Shown piece after piece: positions 31,770-33,622 of a stretch of DNA of 33,622 nucleotides (position 1 is the stretch's first letter; each line of letters begins with the position of its first letter). Below the pieces are notes generated by a model, which was given only the letters and a program-made list of their open reading frames with translations, did not search any database and was not told the DNA's origin. Source of the DNA: Chloroflexota bacterium (GTDB lineage: Bacteria > Chloroflexota > Anaerolineae > J036 > Brachytrichaceae); contig JAMDDR010000257.1 in assembly GCA_023488685.1 (NCBI GenBank), forward strand, positions 1 to 33,622, in the 5' to 3' direction. Made by a program: the position numbers and the translations under genes.

Positions 31770-33047
31770 ATGGCTGAATTTGTGATCGACGGCGGCGCAC
31801 GATTGCACGGCGAAGTCGTTTCCTCTGGGAATAAGAACGCAGCACTGCCACTACTGGCTGCCTGCCTCTTGACCGATGAACCGGTGACACTGCACAACGT
31901 GCCGTCAATCCGCGACGTAAACACCCTGATGAAGCTCCTGGAGTCGTTGGGCGCGTCCGTCGAATGGCCGTCCCCGAACACGGTGCGAGTGCATGCCCGG
32001 AACATCCGATCCTGTGCGCTTGACGCGAGCCTGTGCAAAGAGATCCGCGCCAGTATCCTGCTGGCCGGACCGATGCTGGCCCGTGAGGGCGACATCACGC
32101 TTCCCCCGCCCGGCGGCGACGTGATCGGGCGACGGCGGCTCGATACCCACTTCCTGGCGCTCAAAGCGCTCGGTACAGAGGTATACACCAACGGCAACTT
32201 CACGCTGGAAGCAAAGCAGCTCATCGGCCAGGACATTATGCTTGACGAGGCCAGCGTCACCGGCACCGAGAATGCCATTATGGCTGCCGTGCGTGCAAAA
32301 GGCACCACCATCCTTCGCAACGCAGCCAGCGAGCCGCACGTGCAGGATTTGTGCCGTTGTCTGGTACTGATGGGGGCCCACATCGAGGGCATCGGCTCGA
32401 ACACGCTCACCATCGAAGGTCGCGACCGGCTGGGCGGTGCGGAGTTCACCGTCGGCGCCGACAACATTGAGGTGACCAGCTTCATCGTGCTCAGTGCGCT
32501 GAACGGCGATGGTGTGTGGATCCGCAAGGCCAGCCCGGAGCACCTCAGTATGACCAGGCTGATGTTGGGCCGGCTCGGCATTCGATTCGAGGCACATGGT
32601 CCCGACGTATTCGTGCCCGGCACCCAGGATCTGTGTGTCGAGCCGGAATTTGACGGCGCCATCCCCACCATCGCCGATGCCCCCTGGCCGGGCTTCCCGG
32701 CAGACGCAATGAGCCCCACCATCGTGGCTGCGTCACAGTGCCAGGGCACCGTGTTGATCCACGAAAAGATGTTTGAAAGTCGCCTTTATTTCGTCGACAG
32801 ACTGATCGGCCTCGGCGCCCGCATCGTGCTCTGTGACCCGCACCGTTGCATCGTGCAAGGCCCCAGTCGCCTGCATGGCGACAAACTACAAAGCCCCGAC
32901 ATCCGTGCAGGTGTAGCGCTGGTCATGGCGGCGCTGTGTGCCCAGGGGCAGAGCATCATCTTAAACGCACAACAGATCGACCGCGCCTACGAGCGTTTTG
33001 ACGAGAAGCTGCGCGGGCTCGGTGCCAGGATCGAGCGCCGCGCCTGA
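31770..33047 (+). CDS. murA: UDP-N-acetylglucosamine 1-carboxyvinyltransferase (Asp-type MurA)
   Basis: 425 residues, full-length EPSP-synthase fold. It transfers enolpyruvate from PEP to UDP-GlcNAc, the first committed peptidoglycan step, in the cytoplasm. SGNKNAALPLLAA holds the catalytic Lys 22, and VPSIRDVNTLMKLLESLG, KEIRASILLAGPMLA, NIEVTSFIVLSAL and DIRAGVALVMAAL (the Arg equivalent to E. coli Arg397) are typical. In the active loop, PPPGGDVIGRRRLD has Asp 117 where most MurA have the fosfomycin-reactive Cys. AGGAGG lies 6 nt before the ATG. It is followed by a hairpin and then mraY, so peptidoglycan genes follow the lspA cluster. Confidence 0.95.
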   Translation: MAEFVIDGGARLHGEVVSSGNKNAALPLLAACLLTDEPVTLHNVPSIRDVNTLMKLLESLGASVEWPSPNTVRVHARNIRSCALDASLCKEIRASILLAGPMLAREGDITLPPPGGDVIGRRRLDTHFLALKALGTEVYTNGNFTLEAKQLIGQDIMLDEASVTGTENAIMAAVRAKGTTILRNAASEPHVQDLCRCLVLMGAHIEGIGSNTLTIEGRDRLGGAEFTVGADNIEVTSFIVLSALNGDGVWIRKASPEHLSMTRLMLGRLGIRFEAHGPDVFVPGTQDLCVEPEFDGAIPTIADAPWPGFPADAMSPTIVAASQCQGTVLIHEKMFESRLYFVDRLIGLGARIVLCDPHRCIVQGPSRLHGDKLQSPDIRAGVALVMAALCAQGQSIILNAQQIDRAYERFDEKLRGLGARIERRA

Positions 33048-33092
33048 CGCTTGGCGCAGACGGCGCAAGGCCGAGTATCGAAACATCCATCA

Positions 33093-33121
33093 CGGGTGGC
33101 TGGCAGCGGACCAGCCACCCG
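33093..33121 (+). terminator. Hairpin after murA, probable terminator or attenuator
   Basis: A perfect 11-bp GC-rich stem (33093-33103/33111-33121) with a 7-nt loop starts 45 nt after the murA stop. Only a weak T-tract (CTTTGTGCACTTT) follows. Confidence 0.55.
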
Positions 33122-33166
33122 CTTTGTGCACTTTACGCAATTCGTGGTGTAATACATTACAACTTC

Positions 33167-33622
33167 ATGGCTATGCACCCACTTCAATCACATGCTGCCT
33201 TCAGCACGGCGCCAATGGGAACCACTCTCTTCATGGGCGCCATCACCTTTCTCATTACCGTGATGCTGGGACACCCATGGATGCGCCTGCTCAAGCATTA
33301 CCGTATCGGCAAACAGATCCGCAGCGAGGAACCCAGCAGCAACCAGGCCAAGATGGGCACACTGACCATGGGAGGCGTGCTGATCGTCGTACCGACGGTC
33401 GTATTGATCCTGGTCATGTACGCCTACACGCGGCTGGCGGCGCGCATCCCGGTCGATTTCGGCGGCGTCGTCCTGGTGGGGCGTTCGCTGGCCGTACCCA
33501 TCGGTGTGTTGGTCGGGTTTGCCGTGCTGGGTGCCATCGACGACTATATGGGGGTGCGCGGCGTGCGGCGCGGCGAAGGCATGCGCGGGCGCAGCAAAGC
33601 CGTCATCCAATTGGTCATCTCC
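33167..33622 (+). CDS. mraY: Phospho-N-acetylmuramoyl-pentapeptide-transferase, 3'-truncated
   Basis: The first 152 codons are visible and the frame stays open to the window end. MraY forms lipid I from UDP-MurNAc-pentapeptide and undecaprenyl phosphate in the membrane. Seen are a first TM segment (LFMGAITFLITVMLG), the IRSEEPSSNQAKMGTLTMGGVLI loop matching the 'R-EGP-SH--K-GTPTMGG' signature, two further TM segments, and AIDDYMGVRGVRRGEGMRGRSKAVIQ with the catalytic DD pair. The start is uncertain: ATG 33167 has no SD and follows a TACATT -10-like box (33153-33158) so closely that the mRNA could be leaderless; ATG 33215 fits the family's usual short N-terminus better. Confidence 0.92.
   Translation, partial: MAMHPLQSHAAFSTAPMGTTLFMGAITFLITVMLGHPWMRLLKHYRIGKQIRSEEPSSNQAKMGTLTMGGVLIVVPTVVLILVMYAYTRLAARIPVDFGGVVLVGRSLAVPIGVLVGFAVLGAIDDYMGVRGVRRGEGMRGRSKAVIQLVIS

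Overview
The window is about 60% GC and looks like a chromosomal segment of a Chloroflexota bacterium, probably in or near Anaerolineae or Caldilineae; this is an inference. Supporting signs are the C-terminal YYFPLILRN tail on a secreted dehydrogenase, Tat-like lipoprotein substrate-binding proteins with long Thr/Pro/Ala linkers, Thr/Pro-rich surface tails, an IleRS with a non-standard HIGH motif, and many short dispersed palindromes. There is no rRNA, tRNA, CRISPR array, phage or recognisable transposase.

Layout. 2-1120 (+): 3' part of a secreted PQQ-type sugar dehydrogenase. 1128-3959 (-): a CNNM/CorC-type membrane protein and a glutamine-synthetase-family ligase. 4067-6847 (+): a hypothetical protein entered by palindromic repeats, a stand-alone nuoN, and a small lipoprotein. 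6848-7225: a palindrome-rich spacer. 7226-15417 (-): an oligopeptide-type (Opp/Dpp family 5) ABC importer in the order SBP2-permease-permease-ATPase-ATPase-[terminator]-SBP1, with two paralogous binding proteins around one translocator. 15704-16771 (-) is a LacI regulator, with an SDR oxidoreductase and an FGGY kinase divergent to it (16970-19379). Together these look like a regulated uptake and catabolism locus for an oligosaccharide, polyol or sugar acid.

19389-21917 (-): RecD2-type helicase. 22189-24979 (+): a LarA-family racemase followed by an LCP cell-wall ligase. 25070-25582 (-): a one-TM protein with a Thr/Pro-rich tail. 25664-33622 (+): an envelope-biogenesis run: ileS, a KAP-like/pseudo-LspA fusion, lspA, murA and the 5' part of mraY.

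The most unusual item is the 635-residue protein at 29201-31108. It joins a degenerate KAP-like P-loop domain to an LspA-like membrane domain in which both catalytic aspartates are replaced, and it overlaps a normal lspA by 4 nt inside the usual ileS-lspA neighbourhood. Other notable signals are a MurA with Asp in place of the fosfomycin-target Cys, a 125-nt identical patch between the two binding-protein genes, anti-SD-matching sequences far upstream of both of those genes, and REPIN-like inverted palindrome pairs, one of which forms the end of a kinase gene.
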